From the NCBI GenBank assembly GCA_004794655.1, contig SMMW01000650.1, positions 1 to 64,000 of the forward strand: DNA of 64,000 nucleotides. Direction: 5' to 3'. How positions within the stretch are numbered: position 1 is the first letter of the stretch; each line of letters starts with the position of its first letter. This DNA is from Marisa cornuarietis (lineage: Eukaryota > Mollusca > Gastropoda > Architaenioglossa > Ampullariidae). The translations under genes and the position numbers were made by a program. Of this stretch, positions 35,330-52,619 are shown one piece after another. The notes below the pieces were generated by a model. It saw nothing but the letters and a program-made list of their open reading frames with translations. It was not told the origin of the DNA and did not search any database.

Positions 35330-37910
35330 TGTGTACTGCATGTCTATTGAAGAAAACAAAGACGATACATCATATGCGTTGTTTTGGGAAGTAAAGCTAA
35401 TTTTCTCACGAGTGTTACCATATATCGCAGCATATTCTGCACCATAAACATTTGGAAACGACAGGTCAGTGTACCGTGAGAATGTTCAGGTAGACATGTC
35501 CCACTGGCGAATCTTAAAACAGTTTTTTTTTTAAGGAGAGGGGGGAAACCCTGGCCTAGTGTCAGGCGAAGAGGCGAAGAACTGTAAGTGCTTCGTCGTG
35601 TCTCAGATGATGCCCAACGCTTTTCTTCTGTCGCCTTGTACATCTCGTGATGATACGGGTACCCATGTGCTGGGTCAGTGTGTGTGTTGGTGGAGGGGAG
35701 TTTTCTTGTCACCGATAGCCCAGGTAACTGCGAGCTTATGTCGCCTTCCACACAAGTTTGCTCAGCCACATCATGCATTCATGATGACGTTAACACTCAT
35801 GCGAATATCTGTAAAAATACAGTCCAGCAGAAGGATCAGGTCGGTTTTTATTCGAGCGACGGATGGATGGATTGGTTACATGGCTAACTCACGTCACACT
35901 CACCAGAAATTTGCCTAGCCGTTGTTGCTGTTGCTTTTGTTGATGATTTGGGGAAAGTTTCCACCTAATGGCGATTTCGCACCCTGGGAGTATAAGGTTC
36001 TGGGGAAATATGGGAGAGGGGATGGAAGGAACGAGGAGGGGAGGGGTTTGGGTAGGTATGTGAGGAGAGACGCTGCAGGTGTTGCTTACTGCTGCGTAAG
36101 CCCTCTTTTTCTGTTGTTGTCTCTTGCTCTTGATGTTCAGGAGACTTGCCAAGATCGCAGTGGTGGTGAACTACACTTGTAGCCACATTCCTTGTGTTGC
36201 CCTGTTCTAGACTTCTATTTAGTTTCAGGTACTATATTAGTCTCTACTGTTAAAGGACCTCCAGTTTAATTTCCTAAATTTATTTTTGTCTTTATAATCC
36301 GGTATTTGTATGACTTGCTACCTTCTTTACAGTTTGTAGTTTTTCTTAGGGTTTAAGACTTTTACTTTATTTATTGTTACCACACCTTTGGTTTGGTTAT
36401 TGATGGAAGGAACCTACGGTTTACTGTTTCAAAGATATTTACAATTTATTATATGGTTTTGCTATGTTAGCAGTCTTATTAATTCATTTGTAGGAACGTT
36501 TAAGTTTTGTTTTAGGATGTTATCCAGTTGGTACTTTGCTTGTTTAAGGAATCGAATTAGGTTGGCTTGCCATCATTGATGACAATATAGTATGCCGTAG
36601 CTCTTTTTGGAAGGGGAAGGGGTTTCGCATATTTGGCAGCATGGGCCTAAGAAGGGGCTATAATTCACGCGTCTTTCATCGGCCATTTCGAGAGGCAGTT
36701 ACTGTTCTTTGCACATTCCGTGCTCCTCCACTGGGTTGCAACTGTTTTGGCCTTTTTGGTTGTTCTTTTGCTTTTTGTTGTTATTTGTAATACAGTAATG
36801 GTTTTCGAGCTGCAAAGAGTAATATTGTTCTTAATTTTAACCTAATGAGTATATTTCTCAGTCCGTACAGGTAAATATGCCTAACATTTGTATATGCTTT
36901 ACACACACACATATAAATCAAATCTTGTGAGCAATATTACACAAATCTGTGTGGACCAAGTTTTACAGTTATTTACTTATTTGCCAAATTCAATTTTGTC
37001 GTTGATATACTAAATCTGCCAGCACTTGAGACGTTTTGTGTTGAATGCATCTTTATAAAACTGCCATCTCCAAATTTGGTTTTATGCTAATTATGGCATC
37101 TTCCCATCTATGTAGAGAGGCACGTGATGTTCTAATCCTGTTACTGATATCCTGGTACTCCCAAACAGCACACTATCGACCATTCTTACTAATTTGTTGC
37201 TCATCGATTCCACTGGATGAGAGGTCATTGTAAGAATGTGTCCCGTCTTCTCGGTAATCTTGGACACTTAACCAGGCGTTTAGTAGAAACCAGGAGAAAA
37301 GGGCACCACCTGTCCAACTAGGATGCCAGAATTCAAGCGTATTTAACCTTGTCCGTGGTGCGGCACCAATTTCAAATCAACCGAGTGGTAGCCTATTTTG
37401 GACGAAATACCTTTCAAAAAAAGAAAAAGCTTAATGGGCATTCTTAACCAGGCAAAGTGCCGAAGCGTCAAATCTCCCAAGTGCCTTAAAGTCACGCTGT
37501 TTTTGGAAACAACATTGGACTTAACATGTTGACCAAAGTTCCAATATCCTGAACGATCGTGCCAAAACCACTGGTGTCCTGTGACTCACAACTTTGCTAA
37601 GCTTGGTCAAAAGTTCGATATTCGCCCGGTTATAAAGGGTGTTAAAAATGCAGACATTCACCCACTCATCACTCTGATATGTACACAGTTTCAACATTAT
37701 CGTCCTGCGCGCACGTCTTGTCTAAGAAAGACACTTCATTTGCGAGTAACTGAATGCGAATATGTTCTCGACTGTGGCTCGGTAAAATAATACGATCATT
37801 AAAGAAAGAATTCAAAATCGTTGTTAGGATTTTTTTTCAGATACTGATTAACATGATCCAAGCTTTTCGAATTGCCGTAGTCTAGGCAACGTAAACATAC
37901 TCGTGTAAAA
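35330..37910. other. Gene-free region
   Basis: No recognisable gene. A 30-codon minus-strand open stretch near 36470-36600 (containing LIRFLKQAKYQLDNILKQ) could be a retroelement crumb, but it is too short to assign. Confidence 0.45.
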
Positions 37911-37914
37911 TCAT

Positions 37915-38152
37915 GGGGCCGTAGTTATGAAGCAGGGGTAACTATCTGCGTGGACAATTGAAGAACAAGCGTCTTGTTTCCGAAGTTATAAGTGGTGTTC
38001 AAATCCCTCAGATGTCGTTTTAACCCTGGAGCCGTAGCAAAAGCGGTGGCAACAGTGTCATAGGAAAAGGAAACACGAAGTAGTGTCCGCGGGGTCTGGA
38101 CATTGTATTTACCACTTCGCCCTGGGGAAACGACTTAGTCTCGCTTCATATC
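37915..38152. mobile_element. MITE-like element, copy 2
   Basis: Begins GGGGCCGTAGTTATGAAGC at 37915-37933 and continues with sequence shared with 25340-25580, ending at ctcgcttcata where the right terminal repeat decays. The left end is the reverse complement of the right end of copy 1. An internal degenerate ggagccgtagcaaaagcggt (about 38030) repeats the terminal motif. It carries no coding sequence, so it must have been moved by a transposase encoded elsewhere. Confidence 0.7.
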
Positions 38153-38344
38153 ATTGACCTCTTATATGTAGGCGTGTATCGCGAGAACGTAAAGGGTGGG
38201 AGGGAGGGGGTATTCTGCCAGATTTTTGAAAATGGCATCTTTCACTGTTTTGTCAGTCACTAGGGCAAAAACAAAAACACTCTCCACTAAAACCTTGACC
38301 AAACTTGACATTTACCCCGACCAGCAGCCAAGGCTACATCACGG

Positions 38345-38456
38345 TCAAGCAACCGCCACGTAAACAGGTGCCAGTCAAAAAATCTGAACCCAGGAAATCC
38401 AATCTTCACTATACTGGCGACAGGCGCTAAGTGTTACACCACCGGGGCGCATTTGC
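38345..38456 (-). mobile_element. tRNA-derived SINE-like fragment
   Basis: On the minus strand GCCCCGGTGGTGTAACACTT then AGCGCC resembles a tRNA 5' half with an A box. About 45 bases on, CCTGGGTTCAGATTT resembles a B box. The intervening arm (GCCTGTCGCCAGTATAGTGA) does not fold cleanly as an anticodon arm. A SINE head or decayed tRNA is the best reading. Confidence 0.5.
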
Positions 38457-38459
38457 ACG

Positions 38460-41400
38460 CTTGTGTGCGTTTCGTCGGAGGTGAAGGGGAAGAGTAAAGA
38501 TAAAGCCATCGTTTTGTCTGCCTTTAGAACGCACACATCTGTAAATGACACGTGTCATCAGTCATTCAGGTTACTGTCAATAACATCAGGCACCTCTGAG
38601 AATTTCGACAAAAACTTATGCCGACATAACTTATTTATTATGTACTGGTTAAGATACAGAACAGGCAAACAGAAGGTTTTTTTTTAAAAAAAAGCATGAT
38701 TAAGTAAGTTAACGTACGGGAGAAAAACATAAGCAAAATAGGATATGAAACTCCGATGCCGAATATAGTTGCAAATACAAGCAGGAATGGCTACACTAGC
38801 GCACGAAAAATATATACAAACATTCGTCCCGACTTTGTCAACAGAATCCATTCCCCTCTCCACACCCTCTTGATCTTCTTGGGATCAGTGAACTAAGTTA
38901 AGCTTTTGCTAAACGTCAGATTTCTTCTCTGAAAATTATGAAAGAAACCACCTCCACCTTTTCTTAAGCAGTAGTAAAGGGGTGAGAGGGGAGGAAAAAG
39001 GGAATGGGGGGATTTTGAGTAAGGTACAAGCTGGGATTATCTAAGGTGTTTGGTAACCCGTCAGCGTTCAACATTCCAAAATTCTTTAAAATTTAAACTA
39101 AGTGTCTCATCCTATCCAGATATCAGCTGAGGCAACGAATCATTTTTTACTTAAAAAGGGGGTAAATCGCTAGATACATTTCTACCGAAAAGCACCTTGC
39201 CTAGTGAAAAACACATGCTTCATTCACCCTCTTACGCTCATCGAAGGGAGATAATAGCTTAGTAAAACTAAACATGACCAGGACATGTAGTACAGCCCCC
39301 TGCCAACTTTAGTATTGAGCACTCGCAGGACAACTCCCAACTGTGCAGCTCTGCGAGCTCTCTGACCAATCAAGCATACATCGCTCACGCTGTCTGAAAG
39401 TTTGTTGCAGAAGTGTACCCCGTTTCTAATTCATAAATTTATATGTCTGTTTCCCTGTGTACATTTTTTCTGCAAATGTACGAAGGAAAAGGAGACAGCA
39501 GCAATTAACACACCCTAACATGAGTGTGAGAGGAACAGAGAGCAACAGAGAGGAAATAAGAGTGAGAGAAAGTCAACAGTAAATATTGCACACACATGCA
39601 AACAAGATTAATGAATTTCGGTAGCGAACAATGCAAGATTCCTGCTACAAGTGACAAGCTGATGATGGTAACCACTAATTTCAATCAAGTGACAAGCACG
39701 ACCACAAACAAATCTTTATAACCCTTCCTCATCTCTGAAGTACAAAAAAGAAAACAGAAAAAAATGGAAATCCCAACATCAAAGTTGGTGATAAAGACTC
39801 CTAATGAAATTATGATGGTCTACAAGCCTTTGGCCGCCAGCTGACAGGCATTGCCTCAGTCACAACAAGTTCTATCACCAATACTCAAAAAGAAACAGCA
39901 TACACAATAGCCAATGAGTTGTGTGAGCACTCGATTTTGCTGCAAGACATGATCATGACAAAGTCACCCAAGAGTTTATCTCTTTAGAAATAGCTTAGCT
40001 GAAGCCTAGTACCTGGTAAGGAATGAAAATACTGGTTGCAGTCATAAACAAAAACTGCCCAGTTGAGAAACCAAGGCAAGCCTGTATTCAAACAAGAAAG
40101 TTCAATTTTCCAAAGTTCAACAAAACATTCTTTGTTTGACACTTGGTATGGCGTGCAGACAAGCTATTATACCCTTATACCCCACCCAACCTACACCTCC
40201 TCCCCCAAAAAATGTAAGGGAAGAACAACAATTACTTTTGCGTATAAACTTTTATATGCATGTCTTAAAAACCCTTAAAGAACTGCAACCCTGACAACAT
40301 AAAAGTAGGATATGGTGCTTTCAAAGAAATTGTATTCTGCTTAAAGAAAATTTAATAAATACCATATGGGTGGGATGGATTATATCTGATAAATAATAAA
40401 AAGCAGCAATGAAGCATAAATATAAGAATGATCAAAACTACAACTTACGTAATGTTATCCTTTGTTCCAGCTGATCAATCAAATACCTTTGTCAGTTTCT
40501 CAACTTCAACACTTGTTTAAAATACCATGCCAGTTTCTACTTTTTGGAGTGCTTACAAACACCTACGCATGCTTAAAAACCATGGAGTTCAAACATGCTG
40601 TAGATGAATCGAAAAAAAAATTCACCAATAAGCACGGGATCAGTAGACGTGGCACCTTGCTGATGATACCCGTTGCGTGAAAACTTTCAGTGGGATGTCT
40701 TTGTTACCCTTTCTTGCCTAACATCCTAAATGTTTCAATAACCATAGTCCCCTGCACCCTTGTAAACAAAATTTATTCAACTGAATATCCTAAAGCAGCA
40801 TCTTTCCTGTTTCTCCAATATCATTGTTAACATATATAAATGGGACAAAAACCCTTTTCAAGTGAAGGTCAAGTGTGATTAAAAGGTGCACAAAATTTTA
40901 AATCGTACATAATATGCAATGATGAAATGCCAATGCAGGTTTTTAAGAATGTGTTATTCAATGTTTGAACCTTACCCTTAAAACATCTAGGTGGTAAATG
41001 AATTAGAAAACACTTCTCCAGACCCTGAATGATGCCATAACAAGTAACACATCACATCCCTACTTCTGCAGGTACTTTATATTATGTATGTCTTATAAAT
41101 GACCGTAAATTGATTATGCCATCTCTAGTTTGTCATCTCCACTTAGCAAATACCAGAGCGTGGTAATTATGAGCTTGCATAAACAAAGGTATCAATACAC
41201 AAGCTAAACAAGAAATCGAAATGATGTAAGCAGAAAGGGAGTTTTCATGAAAGCATCAACAATAAAAAGAAAAAAGAAGCATACAGTACTTTATTCCACA
41301 GATGTGGATGTCTTAAAGAGCCATCATATTTTTCACAAGCCATGCACAATTGCAGTCTTTGAGAAAAAAAATTAGTCTTTCAGGTCCCAGAAAGATATAA

Positions 41401-42027
41401 AAGAAAGAGCAAAAGGAACTATGAAACAGAAGAAAATTCTGTGAATGAAAGCAACTTTTGTCTATTAAGGTTTCATAATTATGCATTCAAATTACTATTA
41501 ATACCTTACTGCACATCCCATAAAAAAAGCAAAATATCTGCCTACGACCTTGGAATAAATTCTTGCTATGCACCAACTTTGTGCCCTGCACCTAAGCCAA
41601 CAAATCCCCGTATTCCTATGCTTACCCAAAGTCTCCCACACTAGTACAGTGTGCATGGAGGGGAAAAAAAAAAGGATTCATCAGGTGTTAAAAAGCCAAG
41701 TTGCTGCTATACAGCCTTTGAACAAAAGCTGACTTAGCTTTGCTCGGTAATGTGTGTATTCAGTCCTGCCACTAGGATGGATGCAGGATCAGGTCACACC
41801 CTTCGTGTGACTGTTGCTCCATCTGGGTCAAAGAGCATGAGGTGCATTTGGTTCAGTGAGCAGCAGTAAAAAATGTGACTTTTATGTATCCATATGCAGT
41901 GTTCAAGAAGTCGACTACATGATGCCTCAGTACCTAAACCAGACCTGACATCATGCTCTATGTCCCAATCTGTGCAAGACCTGTCCTGCCTGCCTCTCTA
42001 TCTTACGACCACTGGAAGTAACCCAGC
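38460..42027 (-). other. RhoA distal 3' UTR and downstream flank
   Basis: The stretch lies downstream of the distal RhoA terminal exon and has no other recognisable gene. The first clear minus-strand AATAAA after the stop is at 41290-41295, about 740 bases on. Sequence left of that may be longer 3' UTR or intergenic. Short ORFs here look random. Confidence 0.4.
41290..41295 (-). terminator. Candidate polyadenylation signal for RhoA distal isoform
   Basis: TTTATT on the plus strand is AATAAA on the minus strand, about 735 bases after the stop at 42028. It is the nearest canonical hexamer I saw. Confidence 0.4.
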
Positions 42028-42450
42028 TCACAAGACAATGCAACCTCCTTTCTTCTTCTTCTTGGTTTGAAGTGCTGCTCGTGTTGCTGTTTCGAAAACC
42101 TCCCTTACTCCTTCCTTGGTCTTGGCTGAACACTCCAAGTAGGAATAGGCATTGATCTTCTCTGACATTGCACGTCCTTCTTCTGGACGCACTGGCTCCT
42201 GCTTCATCTTCATCAGCTCACGTTTGGTGTTTTCATCATTGCGTAGATCTTTCTTGTTTCCAACTAATATGATGGGAACATTGGGACAGAAGTGGCGCAC
42301 CTCTGGTGTCCACTTTTCAGGGATGTTCTCTAAGCTGTCAGGGCTGTCAATGGAGAAGCACATTAGGATGACGTCCGTGTCTGGGTAAGAAAGTGGTCGC
42401 AGTCTATCATAGTCTTCCTGCCCTGCTGTGTCCCACAATGCTAGCTCAAC
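42028..42450 (-). CDS. rhoA: RhoA alternative terminal exon A (distal), codons 53-192, tail CIVL
   Basis: Starts right after a good acceptor (TTTTCTCTTATGCAG, AG at 42452-42451) with GTT GAG (V53 E54) and ends at a stop at 42028. It encodes [15 protein letters not shown] (G3 and switch II), then GNKKDL (G4) and ECSAKTKEG (G5). The C-terminus is [12 protein letters not shown]: a polybasic stretch plus a CAAX box ending in Leu, which predicts geranylgeranylation. Joined in phase 0 to 50492-50647 it gives a full 192-residue Rho, one shorter than human RhoA. Its tail and insert residues resemble Aplysia Rho, so this is probably the ancestral form. Acts as a membrane-tethered GTP switch for actomyosin and cytokinesis. 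Confidence 0.95.
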   Translation of the reverse strand, partial: VELALWDTAGQEDYDRLRPLSYPDTDVILMCFSIDSPDSLENIPEKWTPEVRHFCPNVPIILVGNKKDLRNDENTKRELMKMKQEPVRPEEGRAMSEKINAYSYLECSAKTKEGVREVFETATRAALQTKKKKKGGCIVL

Positions 42451-45400
42451 CTGCATAAGAGAAAACATTCAACAGGTTTACAGCAAATTAAGAATGCAAC
42501 GCTGGCTTCAAAAGTTGGGTCATGAAAACTCCAAAGAATTAAAAGTTTGTGAAAATAATGAGATTTTAATTGACTGCATAAATGAAAACAAAACTGGCTC
42601 ATCGCTGATAAACATTACATCAAGATAATATTAAAACAAAATTATGACTTTCTACCAAACAGTTAAATACTGAGATCTGATTGATATTCTGATTTTAAAA
42701 AGCTTACAACTTAACTTATGTCTCAACAAACTCATTACATTTTGTATTACATCTACTTCAATCGAAATATTTGCCTTTTGCAGGGGGCAACCAGCATTGT
42801 TACAAACTGATTTTTAAAAGATTTGTTCAGATGATACATTGACCAGAAAACAAATGAAGGTCGATAAAGATCAAAGACAAAAATACTTTATAACTTTTCC
42901 TACCACATTAAAGATAACCTTTACTGACTATGAATCACATTACTTTTAACTTTATCTGACAAAAATTTACATGTTGCTTCAATCCCATTGATGGTAAATC
43001 CAGTGCACACACAACTGCCTCAGTTTCACTGAAATAAAAACTCTGCTGGAAACTTAGCAAATATACTTCATCCAAATCCTAAATTTTGTTTAATATATAT
43101 ATACATTAGTCCATTTCTTTGCAGTTCAGGCAAATGAATGCGCCAAAATTTTCCTGCTGTTTTACCTATCAGCTCCTAATAGCTTGTTTGCAAAACCTTT
43201 GTATAAACTCATTCCAGGAAATTCTTGCAAGGATATCAGAGCTGAGCATCTTTCCTCTTTAGCTCTATAAATGTTTAAAATTAAGTCTTTACTGATGAAA
43301 ACTGCAGTCAACACTTCACTAAATGCATTATATAGTACTCATAAATACCTACTGATTCCAAAACTTGGAAAACCAATGTTAAAAACAAGCATCTTAGACC
43401 CAAGAATCACTGAGGTCAACAACTATAGTCTGCACAATTTAAACAGACCATGTTTGTGGGTTAAAATTATAAGGTGGAATAAGCTCTTGTCATGACTGTA
43501 AATGAGATATAGATGAAAGGTGACAATGCTTTTGACATCCAAATTTAAGATACCACTAAATGAAGTTTAAACTAGTGGTACATATGTGTGCTCTGCAATA
43601 GCAATTTTTTATGCACCATGTGACAGTTTTTTTTTAAAAAAACATGTGTTATTACTGTTAAATTAAGCATTAAACCTTGCTTACAAAATAAATGGTCAAA
43701 AACTTTCAGGTAGGAAATTCATGTGGTGTTATGGCATTCCAGTCCTATCCAATTTTAACGTTCTTTACCTACTTTAAGTAGGAGAATTACTTCAACTATT
43801 TTGACTTGCATAGTGAGAAACAGTAGGGGAAAAAAAAATTAGTGTAAGCTGCATTCACCACCTGGCTCTCAAAACCAATGCATAAGGAACATTTAGACAT
43901 TCTGGGGAGAACACCACCAAACTCTTTTTAAAGACCATACGAAATTGATTTATTCTGTTAAGATTAACGTAAAATCCACTGCTGTGTGATAGCAATGGAG
44001 ATACAACAATGATACAGGTACTACAGGACATGCTCAATGATAATTAGTCATGTACAAGTAGCACAGCATAACAAAAAGCTCAAGCCATGTTGATACACAC
44101 ATGTACACTTCCTCAGACTTTGAAATCCTAAAATGATCAATGGAAAAACGCCCACAATAACCACATCCATAGTTTCTTACCTGTTAGTAAGTTCTCTGAT
44201 GTAAATATGAAAACACAAAGACTATATGAATGCGTGCATGTGTGCACCTGTACAGATTTGCGTTTGTGCTTCCAATGGTGTATATAGTGGGTCAAGCAAT
44301 AGTGTTGACATGTAGTAGGGTTTTAAATAGATCAGGAGAAGCAGAGAGAAATATGCTGTCAGAAATAGAAACGACAACCTGTGCTTTAAGACAAAGTAGC
44401 ATGACAATCATTCCATTTCCTTGAAAGCTCAACTTTATTCACCTTGCAATAATGCTGTGGTTCAAAAACATGCAAGACCAAGGTTTCGACAAATCACCCC
44501 CCACACCATAGTCTTTCTAATCTAAATGTTCAGCCTTAGTCAATACTTCTAATCAGTTTGAACTGTACTTCACCCATAACTTAAATAAGCAAAAAAAAAA
44601 ATCAAATAATGGATTTATTTTAAAATGGTATTTTATATTAGAAATGTTCTTTTTAAAAAAAAAAAAATTGCAGCACAGGAAAGTGACAACTTGCAGATGT
44701 CCAGTATTATCAAAGATATCGCAATAAAGGCTTCCAAAACATTAAACCCTACCATACAAAATTTTCTAAGGTTTACATCTGAATTATCTAAAATAAAGAA
44801 AATGTCGATAACAACAAGACTAAGAATTTGTATGCCCAACCTAGTATCTTACTGTCAAAACATCCTTCTTTATAAATTTTATTTAAAATATTTCCAGTAA
44901 AAGGGATGTACATAAATAAAATGTGCTAGCTGTGCAAGAATATACTTTAAAAAGTGAATTTACTTTTTATTGCACCCTTGTAGATAAAATCTGCACTGTG
45001 TAGGATATGCATCAGTAAACCATGTACGTGAATGTATGCAAGGTGTCTAAAAAAATGTGTAATTACATACTAGCTTGATGAATTGCCAATGCCAGAACTA
45101 TTCATTAAAAAAAAAAACAAAAAAAAAAACACAATAACAGTAGTGCAACCTCCCTAAAGATCCTTCGGTAAATTTTCTAGCAAAGTTTCTAGGTAACAGC
45201 TCTAGAAGTCTCTACTGACAAAATCAGACATCTCATTTTGCACGCTACAAACAGTTTGTTTTGCTTGAAAACACTACACCCATTATGACCTCACAATCTA
45301 AAATGGTGACCAAAAGTTATCATTAAGTTTAGCTCTCAGTCGTACACATCTGTTCAGAAGAACTGAAAATTCAGACAAGTACAACAAAGTTTCCTGCACA

Positions 45401-45990
45401 TTTACAATCTAAAGCATGTGAAAGAAATATATAGACTAGCGCAAGTATTTATCAAACTGCATTGCCTCTCATTCAAGACATGCATATGTCCAGTATTGGA
45501 TCCAGTTTGTTACACGTACACTTCCAATACTACAACAAATGAGGAGCATACAGATGAGAATAGTCATAAAATGAGATTTCTCTTCAAGCACCTGATATCT
45601 GTGTTGGTGAAGACAGACCAAGAAAGAATCGAGCATACTAACAAGGAGCTGTGGCTAGTGGAATATGAAAATAACATATCTGATCATTGTCAGATCTTCT
45701 GCTGGATGCAAAAGGCAACTTAAATTTTGCATCTCCTTATTTGCAAAACAAGAAGGGAGAAGAGGAAGAAAACCAAATCCAGTTGCTGGTGGGCACTTCT
45801 CTGTCCACGCGAGCAGTGCAGAGTTACAGACAGTGCCTGAAAAGGCATTCATAAACACCTGCCGATAGCATAAGATAACTTTTCGGCACTGTTGTGGTGA
45901 CCCATTGTGTTTTTAACATGGTTTCTAGCAGGCAGCCCAAACAGTGCAGAGCCCCTTATGCCTTTCGTGGACATGAAGTAAGCCATGTCC
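42451..45990 (-). other. Stretch between the two RhoA terminal exons (exon B 3' UTR, then intron)
   Basis: No second copy of the 5' Rho exon (codons 1-52) is present here, so the two terminal exons belong to one gene, not two tandem genes. The part nearest 45990 should be 3' UTR of exon B. The rest is intron for the distal isoform. Confidence 0.6.
44966..44971 (-). terminator. Candidate polyadenylation signal for RhoA proximal isoform
   Basis: TTTATT on the plus strand (AATAAA on the minus) about 1.0 kb after the stop of exon B. Another lies near 44612. An independent polyA site here is needed if exon B ends transcripts. Confidence 0.35.
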
Positions 45991-46413
45991 TTAAAGTAAT
46001 GTGCATTTACTGCGCTTCTTTTTCTTGCAAATGAGAGCGGACCGAGTAGCACACTCAAACACCTCGCGTACGCCTTCTTTGGTCTTGGCTGAGCACTCCA
46101 AGTATGCTGCAGCCCCTATTTTCTCAGCCATAGCTCGGCCTTCATCTGGTTTGACAGGCTCCTGCTTCATCTTTTGTAGCTCTCGAATAGTGTTGGGATC
46201 ACTTCTCAGATCCTTCTTGTTGCCCACAAGAATAATAGGAACATTAGGACAAAAGTGTTTAACTTCAGGAGTCCATTTTTCTGGAATGTTTTCTAAGCTG
46301 TCTGGGCTGTCAATGGAGAAGCACATGAGGATGACATCTGTGTCAGGGTAGGACAGTGGCCGTAGTCTGTCATAATCTTCTTGGCCAGCTGTATCCCATA
46401 ATGCCAATTCAAC
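45991..46413 (-). CDS. rhoA: RhoA alternative terminal exon B (proximal), codons 53-192, tail CTLL
   Basis: Begins after the acceptor ACTTTGTTTCAG (AG at 46415-46414) with GTT GAA, exactly the same codon and phase as exon A, and ends at a stop at 45991. It encodes the same 140-residue length with G3, G4 and G5 motifs intact ([24 protein letters not shown]). Differences from exon A cluster after G4 ([11 protein letters not shown] versus [19 protein letters not shown] versus KINAYSYL) and at the tail: [16 protein letters not shown]. The tail adds Cys181 beside the polybasic run and Ser187 in a basic context, neither found in exon A. An intact frame with many synonymous differences argues for function. 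It joins 50492-50647 to give a second 192-residue Rho. Confidence 0.93.
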   Translation of the reverse strand, partial: VELALWDTAGQEDYDRLRPLSYPDTDVILMCFSIDSPDSLENIPEKWTPEVKHFCPNVPIILVGNKKDLRSDPNTIRELQKMKQEPVKPDEGRAMAEKIGAAAYLECSAKTKEGVREVFECATRSALICKKKKRSKCTLL

Positions 46414-50662
<4,249 letters not shown>

Positions 50663-51579
50663 CTGCAAACAGAAAATAGAACAAATTAACACATTTCTAG
50701 TGACATCTGACTGCTTTAGTTAAAAATTGCTATGAAATCAGTAATGAAAGTCATAGAAAACAAACAAGGGTTAAGTTGGAGTTGGTAGGGTGGAATTGCA
50801 AGTCTTTTCTACTTGCAAAGAGTATTCCTATGAGATCATGCTAGCATTTTTTATAGTTGCTTAATCTCAGCTATCACTAACTTTGCTCCACACTACATAT
50901 GGTTAGTTTGGAATTTCAAATTAAGTGTGTGTTTTTGGTATTGATGAAATTCTATTCAGAAAAAAATCTTACATTCTATCCTACAAAGTAATGTCAGTTG
51001 ACTAATAAAATATTTGTCTTGATAAGACCTCCAAAACTGTAGCTTTACTTTTTATACAGGAAACTACAGCAAAAACTGAAAGGACAGACAGATGTTTGCG
51101 TCTCTTTATATTAATTACTGAAATGTGTTAATGACTCATAATCGGAAGGTTGATCTAAATGTTACATCTTCATCCAATCGTTCGCTAGGCATCGATGGGT
51201 GGGGCAAACTTGTACCATTGTAGATTGTATTATAATAATTATAAGTTCGACCTACAGTCAACGATACGTAAAGACCTCAGATAAAGACGCCAATGGCAGA
51301 GGTATAATTAATTACTGTCGGATTAAACGTTACATTTTAAACATACGACAACAGTTTACTACGTCCCTCTGCAGTAAGCCCTTTTGACTACTGTATGCTA
51401 GGTCGCCATTTTTCAATTTGTGCAAGTAAGTTCACCAGCTATTCCTGGATTATCACTAAGAATGCAATGTCTCAAAATGACCAGCGATCCAAATCGGCAA
51501 AAAACGAACTGCACAGGATATGATGTATTACCAGAAGCTAAAGAAAAACTGAAGAAAACTGATTGGAATTTTTGAGCTA

Positions 51580-52060
51580 AAGGCTACCGGCGATGATGTC
51601 ACCAAAATGGCGCCGACCGCACGTCTGCTGGTAAAAGACTACCGGGTTTATCTTAAATTTTCACCAGTCTTTCTCAATACTTATTCCTAAATCGAAACAG
51701 TCTGGAAACACTCACAATCGAGTTGAGCTGCGACTGTGTAACATGCAGGCTTAATCTAAATACATTAATAACAAAATCCAGACGTCTATGCGGCAGACAT
51801 TCGAACAAAACAAAAATAAGGTTCTACAAACGGCAGAGAATAATGCATCTCCTATCCAAAATATTTTAAAACATACTATATTTTATTTAACAGAAACTAC
51901 ACCAAGTCTTTACCTTATATCCTTTGTTCGCTGATAAAAAGCATCAAACTACTACTTTCTTTTGAGATGTCAGACATCAACGGGCAACCACACCTCATTA
52001 GTCAGTAGAGGGGGATCTGATAATAAAGGGCGGAATTTTGACGTCAAAATAGGATACTGG
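51580..52060 (-). promoter_or_regulatory. Candidate RhoA promoter / non-coding first exon
   Basis: The 5' coding exon needs an upstream exon. The best minus-strand donor I see is ATAAG|GTAAAG at 51914/51913. Nearby, AAAATGGCGCCG at about 51606 looks like a YY1-type promoter element, and minus-strand TGACATCA like a CRE. No TATA box is evident. The exact first exon is not determinable by eye. Confidence 0.3.
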
Positions 52061-52619
52061 GATACACTTCCGGGGAAACATCCAATGAAACAGCACCATT
52101 ACAAAAGCGAAAGTGAAGTGTTATGTCTGGCTATCGCGAGGAAGCAAAACGTCTCTCAAAATTGTCATTGCCAATGCACGATCGGATATAAGAAAACTGT
52201 TGACAGTTACTGTACATTTTTGCACGAACTAACAAGTTAAAATCCAGTAGAATAATTAATTGGGAGGCTAAAAGTAACACTAGCAAACCAAAGTCTCGAA
52301 ACAACACCAGTTTCAAAATTCCATGTTTTTGTTAGTAATAATGAAAATGTGTACTTGTAACGCGCAGCATCACGACCAAGATAGATCACACGCTGTGAGC
52401 AGATCACTACTGTAATGATAAAGGAACATTAGATAACAGGCAGTGGACAGTGAGATACGTATAGGCACAATGAACAACATAAAGATGAAGTATACATACC
52501 AAAGTAAAATGTAAAACAATGGATAAAGGTGTGAAGGGATATAGGTACTATAAACAGTGTAAAGATGGGGTCGGTGCAGGCTGGTTAACATGACAGACAA
52601 TATTTCAAAAGGAGTTCAT

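Noticed and set aside
45991..46413. Proximal Rho exon as a processed retrocopy
   Set aside because: It starts exactly at codon 53 behind a real splice acceptor and lacks codons 1-52 and a poly-A tail, so exon duplication explains it better.
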